From Phytoseiulus persimilis (taxonomy: Eukaryota; Arthropoda; Arachnida; Mesostigmata; Phytoseiidae), in NCBI GenBank assembly GCA_037576195.1, contig CM075103.1:12214001-12278000 (forward strand): a DNA stretch of 64,000 nt, written 5' to 3'. A program made the position numbers and the translations under genes. A model generated the notes under the pieces. That model had not been told where the DNA came from and searched no databases. It was given only the letters and a program-made list of their open reading frames with translations. Each line of letters starts with the position of its first letter. Position 1 is the stretch's first letter. Positions 49,996 to 61,667 of the stretch are shown here, in pieces.

Positions 49996-52729
49996 TTCGG
50001 GGATCGATCACTTTGTCTTGTTCAGAATCGAACTTCACAATATCGTGATCCGCGAATGGATACTCGTTGAGATTTCGGGAGAATTTCGGTCCTGCGACCT
50101 CCCCGAAGCATTCTGGGGACGAATGATTAATTGAGCGAATAGCAGTCGAAGCCAACAACCGCGACCCTTTCGCGCCTTTGATGACCATTGCGAAGGATTG
50201 ACAGCTACGGCTATCAGCTCGTCAACATTTATAGAGGTTTCATCAACTCTTTCGGAATTTATGTAGACGAGAAATTCATTCGCCCCGCTCAATGAGGCTG
50301 ATGCTAGAGGCTCTTTGACAGTGTCGCTGTTCGGATGGCGTCTAGATGAGGCCCACTTGAGCCCGGCATGTGGATCTATAGGGTACTGTATGAGATAATT
50401 TCCCGCCCTGTCGCCTCTCAGGGAACCACCGGAGACGTTTCCAGGGACAGGCATCATCGGGCAACCCGACACAAGGGTTTCGTGGATGAATGAATCATAG
50501 TTCCACGATGACATGAAATTTAGGAGCAGACTGACCCTTTTCTCCCGCGACTGTGGTAGGAGCTCTGCTGTACACAATGTAGTGAAACGCAGTCGTGAGA
50601 TCTCAATGTGTGTAGAACATCGCAACGCTTCAGCTTCTCAAATGTAAGGGGGACGACACTTCATCTAACTGAAGACGCAAGTGCTCAGCATCCCGTAATT
50701 CGAGGAGTTCGGCTCAGAAATAACATCGGAGTCGGTTTCTGTCGGTGCCAAGTGGCCGTTCCATCGCCGATTGTTTACCGTCGTGTCGTCTGCTGGGGGC
50801 GCATTTCGTGAAGACAAAGCGACAAACACGCTTGCACACTTTTGCCCCCCGCTTACCGACGCCCTATCTAGAGCTCAGTGATGAGGAAGGATTCCGAATG
50901 GGATCCGACGGTGCCTGTTCGCAGCTGAGCCGTTAAGGGTGGCTAGTAATGACAGCGATTCGTATTTTGGCGCGCTGCCGTCAGCTGTTTTGAGAGAGAT
51001 CCCTCCGTGTCTGTGATGGTGGTCGTTGGATGTATGATGATTCGAGCTGAGAGAAAGAGGAACTTGCTTGCCAGCCTTACGGTCAGCCAGCCTGCTCGTC
51101 CAGAGAGACAGCGAGTCTCCAACAGACATCCATCCTCGCTGGAGAGACAGTTCGCCATTGCCCTGGTCAGACTCTGTGTGCTCAGCGCGAATCCCAAGGA
51201 AACGCGATCGGCTGGAATTGGCGGTGAGTCGATCGAAGTTCCGAGCGGGGGCTGTTGAACTCAATAACTTCAACCCGCTTCTCTGACCCGCAATGTGGAG
51301 CCTTCTTTGGGAATGAGCGGATGCCTATGGACGCGCAGTATCTCAATAGAACGATGTCACGTAATGTCGAGTTCGCATGTTTCGGATTCCATCGAGATCT
51401 CGTTACGACGGAGATTTCGGAGGTCGAGCCCTTGCTCTATCCCTCCAGGGCTGAGCTACATGAGGGGAATTCTCTTTGGATGAGACGGGGACATTGATGA
51501 ATGGTTTTGAACCCACTCGTCCGAGTTATAAGCGACAGCGGGCAACATCCCTGAACTCTGTGACGGACAACAAGAGAGCGCGTTCGGGAGGAACGTGAGG
51601 AGTCAGTGGCACAGCCTGGAACGCCTCGCTCGGCCTAGAGCGAGCTCTGGCTCTTTCCGTTGGGGTTCGTTAATCCGTTTGAATGGGAGACTACAACTGC
51701 CAGTGGGATTCCACGGTTAGACTTTATTGAACTTCCCTCTCATGAGGTAGTAGGAAAGTCCAATAATCGTAGTTCTGGGTGTCGGGTCAGAGAGTTCGAG
51801 CGGAGACAGTTCCGGGAAAGTTCCGCGCCACCGCACCTTTGAGGCGTTCGGATGAGTGGTAGCGGGTGTTCTCGGAGCTCAGCTTCCCCCTCCCCCCACT
51901 CTCATGACATCAGATGCTCCATGTTTGGGCGCGCATGATTAGCAATAAGCATGTCACATCCGTTCGAGTGCGAGTCGCTAATTTTCTGCCGATAGGTCTG
52001 AATGCGAGATGAAAAGGGGCACTCGGGCGAAGGGCCGCTCCGACGGCGCCAGGACGAGAGCTGGATAGATCCTCTTGCCGAGCGCGTAAGCCCGTGGCGA
52101 GTCGGAAATAGACCCTATTTGTGTTCTAGACCACGGTCGGCCGCAGAGCCCCCGTCGGGAGCTCTGATGACAAAATTTCTGAACTGAGTCGTCCACGAGG
52201 GTTGCTCGTGAGATCACGCCTCAGGAATGCATGAGAACGGAAGCTGTGTTTGTTTCGTATCCGTTCGTCTCCGTCTCTCTGTGAGCTGCCGCGGGTCTCA
52301 TTTGGAGAAACTTGGGGAATCGCGCATAGAGCCACGACTCGCGCTGCGTGGAAGAGCGATGTACCATGCTGGGCTTGAACCGCTTGCCGACCGATCGACA
52401 AGGCGCAGTGAATGCGCTCACCCCCTAGGGAAAAATTCCGCGCCGAAATCCGCGAGAAGCCCTAATCCGATGCCATTAGGTCAGCGGTCACGCGGTCCTC
52501 GACGTGTCCATGAAGAAGCTGAGCTCGTCACTGCGACCTGACGAGTTCTCGGCGACAGAACATGTCTCCACGAAGAAGGCGTTCTTTAATTTTCACAGCT
52601 TCCGCGGACGGAGCCGAGGGGCGTTCGGGATCTCGAGTTGTTTCCGGGAGGGATTCGAGATTCATGTGGCTTCGCTTACGAGAACTGCCGGGCTGCCGTG
52701 CTCATTACATTCTAGATTATGAAACGGAG

Positions 52730-52747
52730 CTGCATAACTTTTCTCCG
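52730..52747. repeat. 18-bp direct repeat, copy 1, upstream of SNX29
   Basis: CTGCATAACTTTTCTCCG occurs here and identically at 52826-52843, with starts 96 bases apart. Both lie within 190 bases of the SNX29 start codon. Confidence 0.9.
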
Positions 52748-52825
52748 GGCGTGGCATAGTTCCCCGAGTGACCTGATCGACTCCGCAAGTGCACGCACGG
52801 AATGTTTTCGGGGGATCGGCGCTGA

Positions 52826-52843
52826 CTGCATAACTTTTCTCCG
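52826..52843. repeat. 18-bp direct repeat, copy 2, upstream of SNX29
   Basis: Exact second copy of the element at 52730-52747, ending 70 bases before the SNX29 ATG. Its position suggests a promoter element or a duplicated transcription start region. Confidence 0.9.
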
Positions 52844-52913
52844 CTTCCGCAGGGGACTGCGAGTCGAGGCTTGCGATTTTGTCGCTTCGCTCGGCCTGAC
52901 CTTGTAGGGTGCC

Positions 52914-55900
52914 ATGGGGGAACACGAACGGGAACGGATAGCCATTCAGAAGAATCTGCTGGAAGCTCTCAAAGAGGTAAGCAATCCTCAGCGGGGACGC
53001 CGAAGTCACGCAGAACGGTGGGTCCCACCCTAAACTCGAGAAACAAATGAACCACTAACTCTGTTCCCGCCGTAGTGCCAGACTCGTTTCGGATCCGGAC
53101 AGGAGCTGGCGACGGAGCGAGATGCTCGTGTTGTGATTCTATGCAGCTCCATAGAGAGGGCCATGAGCCACGGACTGAGAACTCATTCGGGCCCAGCCTC
53201 CCTCACAGACATGGTGAGAGTCAGGTCGATCGATCGCCCGATCGATCCATCGAGGAGCGTTATGTCGCTACTCGCGTCGGGTAACGGGCTGTGGTTGATG
53301 GAAGACGCTCCGCTCATCTCCGCTCGGGGCTTCCGTTGCAGGTGCGCGGCCTGCTGCAAACCGATCCGCGTGGCTCCAGCGAACTGTACGCTTTCATCGC
53401 GAGCTTCCTCACTAGACACGAACTTGAAAGGTAGTCCACCCCTAGCCCGCCGGAACTTTGATTCCATCTTCGTTCGACTTCCATACCTCTGCGTGGGGAA
53501 GCCTTTAATCTCATCAGAATGAGCCGCGCGGGACTCGAAGAGGATCAAGCGATTTGCGATCGCGTTTTTGCGAATCGCAGCCGAATCGGATGCTAATGAT
53601 GACGTGACCGAGCGGCCTAATTGACGGGCGATCCCGCTGATGAAGGTTCCAGGTGCTGAAAAACGTTTCCACCGACGTCGGGAGAGCTCGAGCCTGGATT
53701 CGCTGCACTTTGAACGAGCATTCGTTGGAAAAATATTGCGGGAAGATGTTCGCACCGCAGGAAAAAGCCAAGCTGGAGAAATACTTCGAGCCGTGGGCTT
53801 TCATCAGGTGCGCGCATGGGAAAAGTATCACTCTCGTTCTTGGATCCGGGGCCACGGCAGTCGGGTCATCTCAGAGTTCGAGTCGCCCTAGTCCCTATCA
53901 CGACGGGGTCACTGTGACTCGGATCTCAAGTTGTTCATTCCAGAGATGACGAGCTGTGTGCTGTTCTCGAGACGATCTCTCAAGGGATGAGGAGTATCCT
54001 GTTCGCTCTGAACGTCGACAGCACGAAATTGGATCCAGAAGAGACTGTGGGCCCCGCTACCGAGGGGAATTTCAAAGAAGGTATCAAGGCTCCACCAATC
54101 TTGTCGGGTCTTATTTCTTCCCTTTGATTTTCTGTTGAGATCATTCAGACCCAGACTGACTATGCGGGGGCTCGAATGGAAGACAGAGAGATGAGAGCTC
54201 GGTATTTTTTCACGAGAAAATCTGCGTGTTGAACCTTCGCCGCCTCGTCTTAAAGGCCTACCAATGAAGGAATTGGGAAGAGGGCGGTTGTGTACAATTT
54301 CATCATTCTTGTGTGACGGGGGGAGAGAAAACTCCCCTCATGAGTGGGAAAAACCAAAGTGTATTCATTCCTCCCGTGTGCTGCAGGACTTTCAGCCCCA
54401 GCACCCGTGCTGGCTCCTGACGCCCGAGAATGTCAAATCAGGAAAAAGAAAAAGAAGCCTTCTTCGCAGATGGTGTCCCTGGAAAGCGCACCCTCCTCAA
54501 GCGTTGCAAGTCCCATCGAAGCTGGCGAAGACGCGTTCCTTCAGGTGAGATCGATCTCGGATGCTGAGGTATGGCGGGAGTCTCGGAGAAGACTACTGAG
54601 TTGGGGAGAACAGAGGTTACGACCCCCTTCGGTGGAAGCTCCGCAAACTCAGGGGACAAACGGAATCTTTCTTCCTGGCTAGGCCTATGGAAAATCGCCT
54701 CCGATGCAGGCTGGCTTGACGCCCATCAGCGACTCACTGGGGCTGTCCTACGGAGACCTGATTCCAGTCAAGTACGAAGAACAAAACGAAGGCGACGGCC
54801 AGAGTACCTTGAGCGGCCGCAGCGAGCGCACGGTCTCGGTGAAAAGTAACGCTACGTCACTTTCGGAAGGTGGGTTTACCCGTTGCCAAGAGTTCCTCGC
54901 TCCCGCTCATCTCCGTTCACTCCGGAAGTCCCTCTTTCATTTCGCCGGACTGCGTCAGAGTGATGGGATTCTTCATCGACAGGTGAACTCCGCGAGGCTT
55001 TGGAAACCCTCGTTGAACGGCGGAAACAATTGGAGTCGGAAATCGGAGAGCTCAGGGCTCAACTCCACGAGGAGGCGCAGAAATCTCGGAGAGCGGAGGA
55101 GAAGTTCGTCCGAGTGGAAAGCAAGAACGCACAGCTCAGCCGGGAAGTGGAGCAAGTGAAGAGCCAGCTGAAGAAATACGTCCACGCCGTTCAGATGCTG
55201 AAGGACAACGGAACCAAAGAACACGGTGAGAGCAGCTCCGTTTCCGAAAATCAGGTTCAACCCGTTGCGAAAAGAGAGCTTGAACGGAATTAATCTGGTA
55301 GTTAATCGCAGCTCACGATGAGCTTGATAGTTAGCGACGCGAGCGGGCCTGGCAGAATCCTTCATTGACGGCTTTGCGAGAAGAAATCACGAAGTGTTCT
55401 CCATGCCTAATACACCTGTTCATTCTTTAGAACTGAAATCGTTGGAAATGCTTCCGGACCACTCGTTGGAATCGGATTTGCCTTCAACGAACAGCATGGG
55501 CTATGCCGTTGACGATCCCACAAATTACGAAGCAAAGCTCGTCCAGGTGAGATCAAGGTCCTCTTCGATGAGGCTTCGGGATTGGGACGTCGTGTCGCTT
55601 CACGAGACGTTTCCGAGATTGCCGAATGATCAACCGGCCCATCGAATGGTTCTTCTAAGGCAACGACCTCGTTCAATAGGTCGCTGAGATGCACGCGGAG
55701 CTCATGGAGTTCAATGAGAGACTGCAGAAACAGCTCGCTATGAAAGAGTCATCGATCCGGCGGTTGAGAGAAGAACTCACAGACCTCAGGTAATGGTCGT
55801 TTCATTCGCCTCTTACTTAACGAAATCGGTAGCGAGCAAAAAAAACTTTTGTCTCCTCAGAGGCCCCTTGGCCGAGGAGGATTCTTCTTCCGACACTCAT

Positions 55901-56593
55901 TCCGCGACTTCAGACTACGACGCTGCCTCACAATTCAGACCCACGATCAACATATGGATACCCTCTGCATTCCTCGCCGGACAAGGGTCCGATGCGTTCC
56001 ACGTGTACCAGGTTCGTCCAAAAGTTGTGGGCTCCTTTTTTTGCGCTGCTTGTTTCGTCATGTTTATGTCCAATAGCTTCCCTCACTAAGCGAGCCCTTT
56101 TTCAGATATACATCCGGATAGGCGAAGAAGAATGGAATGTTTACCGACGATACTCACAATTTTACTCCCTCCACAAAGCTTTATCGAAAGGCCAAAGTGT
56201 GTTCAATTCTTTTGACTTCCCTCCGAAGAAAAGCCTTGGGAACAAAGACGCGAAACTCGTCCAAGAACGCAGAAAACGCCTCCAAAGGTTGGACCCGCAT
56301 ATCTATTTCCTCCTCGCCCATCCGGCTGCGCGCGCGCGCGAAAGAGAGAGACCGCTCTGGAATCAGGGACTGGAGAAACGTGTTCTTCATCTCTCGGTTC
56401 TCTTTTCAGATATTTACGCTGCGTTATCAATTGGTTGCTGCAAGGCAATTCCCGTCTGTCGCAGAATTCAGACAAAGCCACCTTGGTCGAGGTGATGCCC
56501 TTCTTTGGGGATCGAGACCAAGCCCACGTCCGGAGACGAAGGTCGCCCGTTCGACGCGCTCAGGACGCCCAACAGTACTACAATGGATTCTAG
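52914..56593 (+). CDS. SNX29: Sorting nexin 29 (RUN, coiled coil and PX domains)
   Basis: Thirteen exons: 52914-52976, 53076-53213, 53342-53430, 53646-53807, 53944-54080, 54387-54544, 54683-54869, 54983-55225, 55431-55546, 55680-55789, 55861-56011, 56106-56287, 56410-56593. They join in frame to 639 residues (human about 813; the middle linker is shorter). Residues 1 to about 190 are a RUN domain: CQTRFGSGQELAT, HELERFQVLKN, then DVGRARAWIRCTLNEHSLE. A lysine run and serine-rich linker follow, then coiled coil at about 312-470 (VAEMHAELMEFNERLQ). A PX domain covers about 485-610: INIWIPSAFL, VYRRYSQF at 530-537 and FPPKKSLGNKDAKLV from 556. PX domains bind membrane phosphoinositides through the RRY and PPK residues; RUN domains bind small GTPases. 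The protein is expected on endosomal membranes. Exon 4 was started at 53646 because only that acceptor restores frame and RFQVLKN. It diverges from SLC35C1. Confidence 0.94.
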
Positions 56594-57336
56594 TTCGTTT
56601 CAGTCGTCTGAGTTTTTGTTGGTAGAAAAATCCTCTCAATGAGTTTTCGGGCGCGGCTGAGCGGAAAAAACAAGTCACGATCCCCGGGCGCTTTCGCACC
56701 TTTCCCGATCGAAATGCGGTGCCTCGATGGAGAAAATCGAGGTATTTGCAGCTGATTGTCCACAAGCTGATTACAGGGCACGACGGACTCGAAGAACGAC
56801 ACGGACTGAGACCGCGGGTGTTTGGACGTATTTCGAAGACTGTCTTCAACTCTGTATCTACCCTCCTTCTGTAGACTTCGTTTTTCTAGTGGAGTATCGA
56901 GAGGATGGGCCGCCTCTCTTGCTCCTTGCATTATCGACACCACGATTCCTAGGATTCTACTCCCTTTTGATGGTGAATCCAGTTGATATGAATGCAAGTG
57001 TGTTTGTTGAATCAATGACGGCTCCTTTCACCGAATGAGAATGATCCATGCGCGACCATCGAAATCCCCCCTCCAGGGATCCTGTTGGATAGGGTCGAGA
57101 GGAGACAGGAGTTTTTCCAATCATGATAGAGGGATTGTTCTCGAAGCGGGAGCACGGCGGAGGCATTCAGGATCATTCCAATACTTTTATATTATAGGAG
57201 GATTTCATGTTCCCTACGGTCTCGGGAGGAGAGCGGGAACGAATCCGTTACCAAATTGGTTTATACTAGGTTCAACTCGGAATAGAAAGTGGTTTACGAC
57301 ACGATTTTCCTGTGATACTCAAATTTCTAGACTGAA

Positions 57337-57342
57337 AATAAA
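57337..57342 (+). promoter_or_regulatory. Candidate polyadenylation signal of SNX29
   Basis: AATAAA lies about 745 bases after the SNX29 stop codon; it is the first canonical signal I noticed on that strand. Confidence 0.35.
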
Positions 57343-59959
57343 AAGAACGACGTTTCTGACATGAATCATGATCATCCTTATTGTCATCGATCTTTGGCGT
57401 GGCTCGGGATGAGAACGCGTCTCTTACAGAGGATGACTCGTCGGCCATCTTGCATGCGGAGCAATCCTGGGCTCAGAACTGTTAGAGGAACACGGGCGAC
57501 TTGTGAGGAGGAGGGAGTAGAATAGGCGAACTCTTTCGTTGGGTTCGAGCCTCTTCATAGGTGTTCCTCTGAGTTGTCATCGGGTCGCTGCACGCTTCTT
57601 CGGTCGCTGAGATTTGCAGTTGTTGTCTATTCTGTGTGGGGATATCGTCGCGCTCAAACACAGGTTCTCTGGATGATTGCCTGAAAAATTCGGAATAAAA
57701 GTTTGTCAAGCAAATATTCATTCGTACCTGTCTGTGAACCCCGATGTGAGTTGGCCCGAATGTATTCCTGTGACCTTGGGCTCAGAGATTGGACCGCCGG
57801 AGATCGTGAAGTTCCACGGAGTCACGACTCACCTCTTCTTGAGACACACGAGACGTGTCTTGCGTATGGCGTATCCAGTTCTCAATTCCGAGAGCCGAGA
57901 AATCGACCCCTCCCATACGCTTCGAGAAAACTCAGTTGTTGTCATTCTTCATCAGGCGGGGGCGGTCCGACTCCGACGACGCATTCCAAGTGGCGGAGCC
58001 GGCCTGAGCACGGACTGGACTGGACACGAGTGACTTCAGGATCTCTACATGAACTCAGCGGCGTGCCCAGTTTGACGCAAAGGAGGTCGAAGCCCGCTAC
58101 TGAACTCTCGCGTTTTGGCGGAATCGAGGCTCCCAGCCGAAGACTCGATACTTTGGAAAATTAGCAGGCTTACTCTCCCGACGGGAACATTCAGCCGCCG
58201 CGAAACTAAGACGCGGGTACGCGCTTGCGTGGATCGGTTCCGGGTTGTCAGAACCCGTTCGTCAGTGAGATAGATGCTCGAACGAATGATCCTTGTTTTA
58301 GTTCTTCTGGGAATCCGCAGCGCACGTAGTTTGCTCCCTTCGCTGGTTCACCTCTGAACAAAGTACCCACTTCTTGTCATCTCCTCATAAATCGCGGATG
58401 TTCGAGGATCCATGTTTCCACATGGTCGGGGGAGCGAGTTTAAAAACTTGTAATGCGGGTGTATCGGACGATGTGGAACACACGGTTTCGCATCGTTCTG
58501 CCGTGCAGGAGACCCTGAACGAGCGTTCAGCCGAAGCCAGAGGCCTGCAGGTGAGGGAGTTACTTGGATATATTTTAGGCTCTGTTCCCGCCTAGAACGA
58601 AGGGATGGGGCACCTTAATAGAATTATGCGTGCAAGAATACCGTCGGAGGATTCCAGGTGCAAAGCTTCGGTGTCACAAATGGTCCTTCAGGCCAGCCGA
58701 GACGGACGGAGGGAGGGGTGAGTTCTAGTGACCAATCGTCCCCGTATGTTTTCTCAGTTCTTGTCGCGTTGCTCTTCGGGGTTGACGAGCAGCCCTCGGT
58801 TCAGGAACATTCACGCTACGCCGATGAAGGACCTCTGGAATCCGGAGCAACTGGCAGTGTCTGAATGAACCAGGTGCCCTGCCTCTTCGGACTCCAAAGT
58901 ATTTGCTCGACAGGTTGCTGACCCGAACAGGTAAAAGGGGAATACGGTGTTCAGTGAGTTTGCAAGTCTCACACTAGCTGCATGGTCACAGCAGTGCATG
59001 TGCACCAGGCACTCACCGAAACCCCCACAGAGCAGAAAAAGAAGAAAAAAAAAGTCAAGACGTCGTAGCTCCAAATCTCTGAAAGTCGAGTTCTCAGTGA
59101 GAGACTCATCGAACTGATTGCCGACAACGTTATTTCGCGCTTTTCTCGGGAACGCGAAAAGTGGAGAAAAGGAGGATTGGAGGGTTTCCGAAAAAAGCGC
59201 AAACTAACTTCGTCGGAAATCGCTTCGATGAATTTCCCACTGAGAACTCGACTCTGTGAATTTGGAGGTTTTGAATCTGGGCTCATCAATTGGGCACGTC
59301 GGAAAATGTTCGAGAGAACCGTAACTCACCGCACTCCCGGCAGGCCGCAGCCAGTTGAGAAGAGACCGATGTGCTCAGTGGTAAGTTTCTTCCAGAGGCT
59401 CGTTGTTGAAACTTCCACCTTGAGATCGCCCCGAGAGATTCAGCTGAGACCGAACGAGGATTCAACCAGTTAGTGACAGGGTGAATTTGGGCGGGAAAGC
59501 TCTCCCGCACTCAGGATCAGGTTACATCATTGTAACGAAAGATTGGCCCACGAAACTCCGAAGATAGCGTGCGTTCATATCCGCATGGAGCACTGTCATC
59601 AATGAGAACGTCTGATCGGGAGACGCTTTCACCGAAGGTTGCCGAACTCCCTGCGGCCGTGCCTCTCCTCTCGGGAGGTCTACGAGCCGATTCCAAGCGG
59701 AATAAACATCCGAGCTGTGCGTGTTTGTGAGGGGGAACCAACGCAGCTGCGGGGACCTCTCTGGGCTGAGAGATCTTCCCCAAGGTGTCAGCAAGTGTGA
59801 TTCGAAGTCCCCCTCCGTTCACAGTTCCTCGGACGTTCCGGAGATCAGGAATCGACCATTGCTCGTCCTCCTGGTGCAAGAAAGCTCACTTCGAAACAAC
59901 TCTAGTTCCATTGATCGAGCCAACGACGCTAGGGAGCCGTCACACGGTTGGTGCGTTCC

Positions 59960-60502
59960 TCACCAGGGATCACCATCAGCACTCTCCCAAATATCGTCAT
60001 CTTCTCGGATGCTCTCCCGCTCGGGGTGCAAGAACGCTCCTTGTGATGGCTGACATGGACGTGTGCTGATGAAGACGATGACTGAATTTCTTCCCCGAAG
60101 CTGAACAAAGGGCCTGGAACAGGGCAAGAAGGGCCAGTGGACCCGTCGAGCGTGGTTATCACAGATCGAGTCAGAAATCAAGTGTTGAGAAGGAGTCGAT
60201 ATTCCCTTCAACCCCCCGTGTGGAGGAAGGACAACTGAAAACATTGAGTTTTCATCGGATGAGGGAATCTTCGCGGATTCCCCTGGACATTTTCCGTCGG
60301 GGACGGAGATGAGCACAGAGCAGTTTTTCTTCTCCGGATTCTTGCGAAACGGTTCTAGATTCTCGTGGCCTGTTGTGTCCATCGGGGCTCGGGGCTCTGC
60401 ACGAGCTCGGCCCGTGGATCTGGAACCATTTGACTTCGACGGTATTGAGAACAGAGGAGCTCGTTGAATACAGGGGTCTTCAAAATCAGAGCTGCGCTCC
60501 AT
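59960..60502 (-). CDS. Hypothetical protein, unidentified open frame
   Basis: A 180-codon - strand frame opens with ATG in fair context (MERSSDFEDPCIQRAPLF) and runs to TGA. Codon use looks even and protein-like, with a charged, serine/proline-rich middle and an acidic end (REDDDIWESADGDPW). There is no signal peptide, membrane helix or known motif. It could be a single-exon gene, one exon of a longer gene, or chance; no neighbouring exon could be tied to it. Confidence 0.25.
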   Translation of the reverse strand: MERSSDFEDPCIQRAPLFSIPSKSNGSRSTGRARAEPRAPMDTTGHENLEPFRKNPEKKNCSVLISVPDGKCPGESAKIPSSDENSMFSVVLPPHGGLKGISTPSQHLISDSICDNHARRVHWPFLPCSRPFVQLRGRNSVIVFISTRPCQPSQGAFLHPERESIREDDDIWESADGDPW

Positions 60503-60722
60503 TTTCAGGCGCTCCCGTCGTCACAGAACGGAAATAGCCGAATCTACAGAGGTGCTGCATCGGGTACGGATAGAATATGAGAACCCAGGATTCGTTCTGA
60601 AACCACTGCTGCTCAAACGCCTGTTCCGCTGGAATTCACGGTCGGATCAAATCGTTGTTCTCTCCACTCTGAATACCGTGTCCTCTTCAATACAAGTGCA
60701 GCACTTCAATCAATCCAACCCT

Positions 60723-60855
60723 CCGCAGGCGAGCACTCCAACTCGAGGAAGCACTTTCACTGGAGAGGGCACTTCTATTATTTGAACAATTCTGAGATCC
60801 ACACACTTTCCTTTTTCGTAATCCCTCCGCCTCCTTAGGCCAAGTGCGCTGGAAA
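60723..60855. repeat. Dispersed repeat copy 2 (partner at 41987-42115)
   Basis: This copy shares an ordered series of short identical blocks with 41987-42115, with about 20 additional bases in the middle. On the - strand it lies in an open frame ending KVLPRVGVLACGGLD. Just beyond it on the same strand is another open frame (61092-60856) whose join to this one would need a frame change. Confidence 0.45.
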
Positions 60856-61667
60856 TCAACCGATATAACTGAGAGACGACTGGATACTCTTCTTCATCGT
60901 AACATGTCCCGCTCCTGAAAGTTCTGGAACTCTGTATGCACGGCACATTCTAGCATCCGCTCCCTCGAAGATTACTATCTCGATTCCATGTTCTGCCAGC
61001 TCGGCATCGGCATCCACCACTCGGAGCGATCCTTCGCTTGGATTGACACCTCCGACTCCGTCCTGAAAGGCCCGGAAGAGCTTGACACACACAAGACGCA
61101 GCCGTCACCTCGGAAGCAGAGTATCTTGTCATCCTTGGATCCGTCGAAAGCAACTGCTATACCGCAGGGTTAGGGAGATTTTCCGATCAAATCGTTAGGA
61201 AGCTTTTCCGAAGAGCTCGCGACCAGTTCAAGTAGAGCACCTGGAGCGGGGTGCGGGATTCCCTTCTCTTATGAGCGGATTGTCATTATAACTCATCCAT
61301 GCTTCGTGATACTGGATGGAATACTGGGGGACGAGTGGTGGAAGCGATCCACTTTGGGCACCAAATTTTTCAGGATCTGGGTATCTTGTTGAGTCCTTGT
61401 AATACATTCATACGTCAAGCATCGAGTCGAGGACGCCACACGAAGCTACCTGAATTCGCTCCTGCCTGCGATGAAATCCAGCTTCATCAACTGACGGAAC
61501 ATCGATTCAATACTTACAATGGACGTTCACGTTGGAGTCCGACACACATCAACAAATAGCCCCATCCATTTCTCTTCCAGCATTTCAACCGAATCGGGCT
61601 GTTAGAAGATACGAGACATTTCGAATATGCCAAAAGTACGGTACAACCTCGACTATATCCGCCTTGG

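Larger units (their letters stand above)
49996..52913. other. Divergent upstream region of SLC35C1 and SNX29
   Basis: About 2.9 kb between two start codons pointing away from each other, so it must hold both promoters. A 196-codon - strand open frame covers 50625-50035 just upstream of the SLC35C1 start; it contains no recognised domain and its 3' part would overlap the likely SLC35C1 5' UTR. Two 18-base direct repeats lie near the SNX29 start (listed separately). No other gene seen. Confidence 0.45.

Noticed and set aside
51744-51755. TGAGGTAGTAGG, identical to the first 12 bases of let-7
   Set aside because: The sequence diverges right after (AAAGTCC in place of TTGTATA) and no complementary arm follows to form a precursor hairpin.
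52360-52380. A T-arm-like GGTTCAAGCCC string on the - strand
   Set aside because: No acceptor, D or anticodon stem can be built around it, so it is not a tRNA.
53653-53807. Starting SNX29 exon 4 at the stronger-looking TTCCAG acceptor (53653)
   Set aside because: Phase from exon 3 would place a stop (TGA) at the second codon; the acceptor at 53645 restores the frame and the conserved RFQVLKN block.
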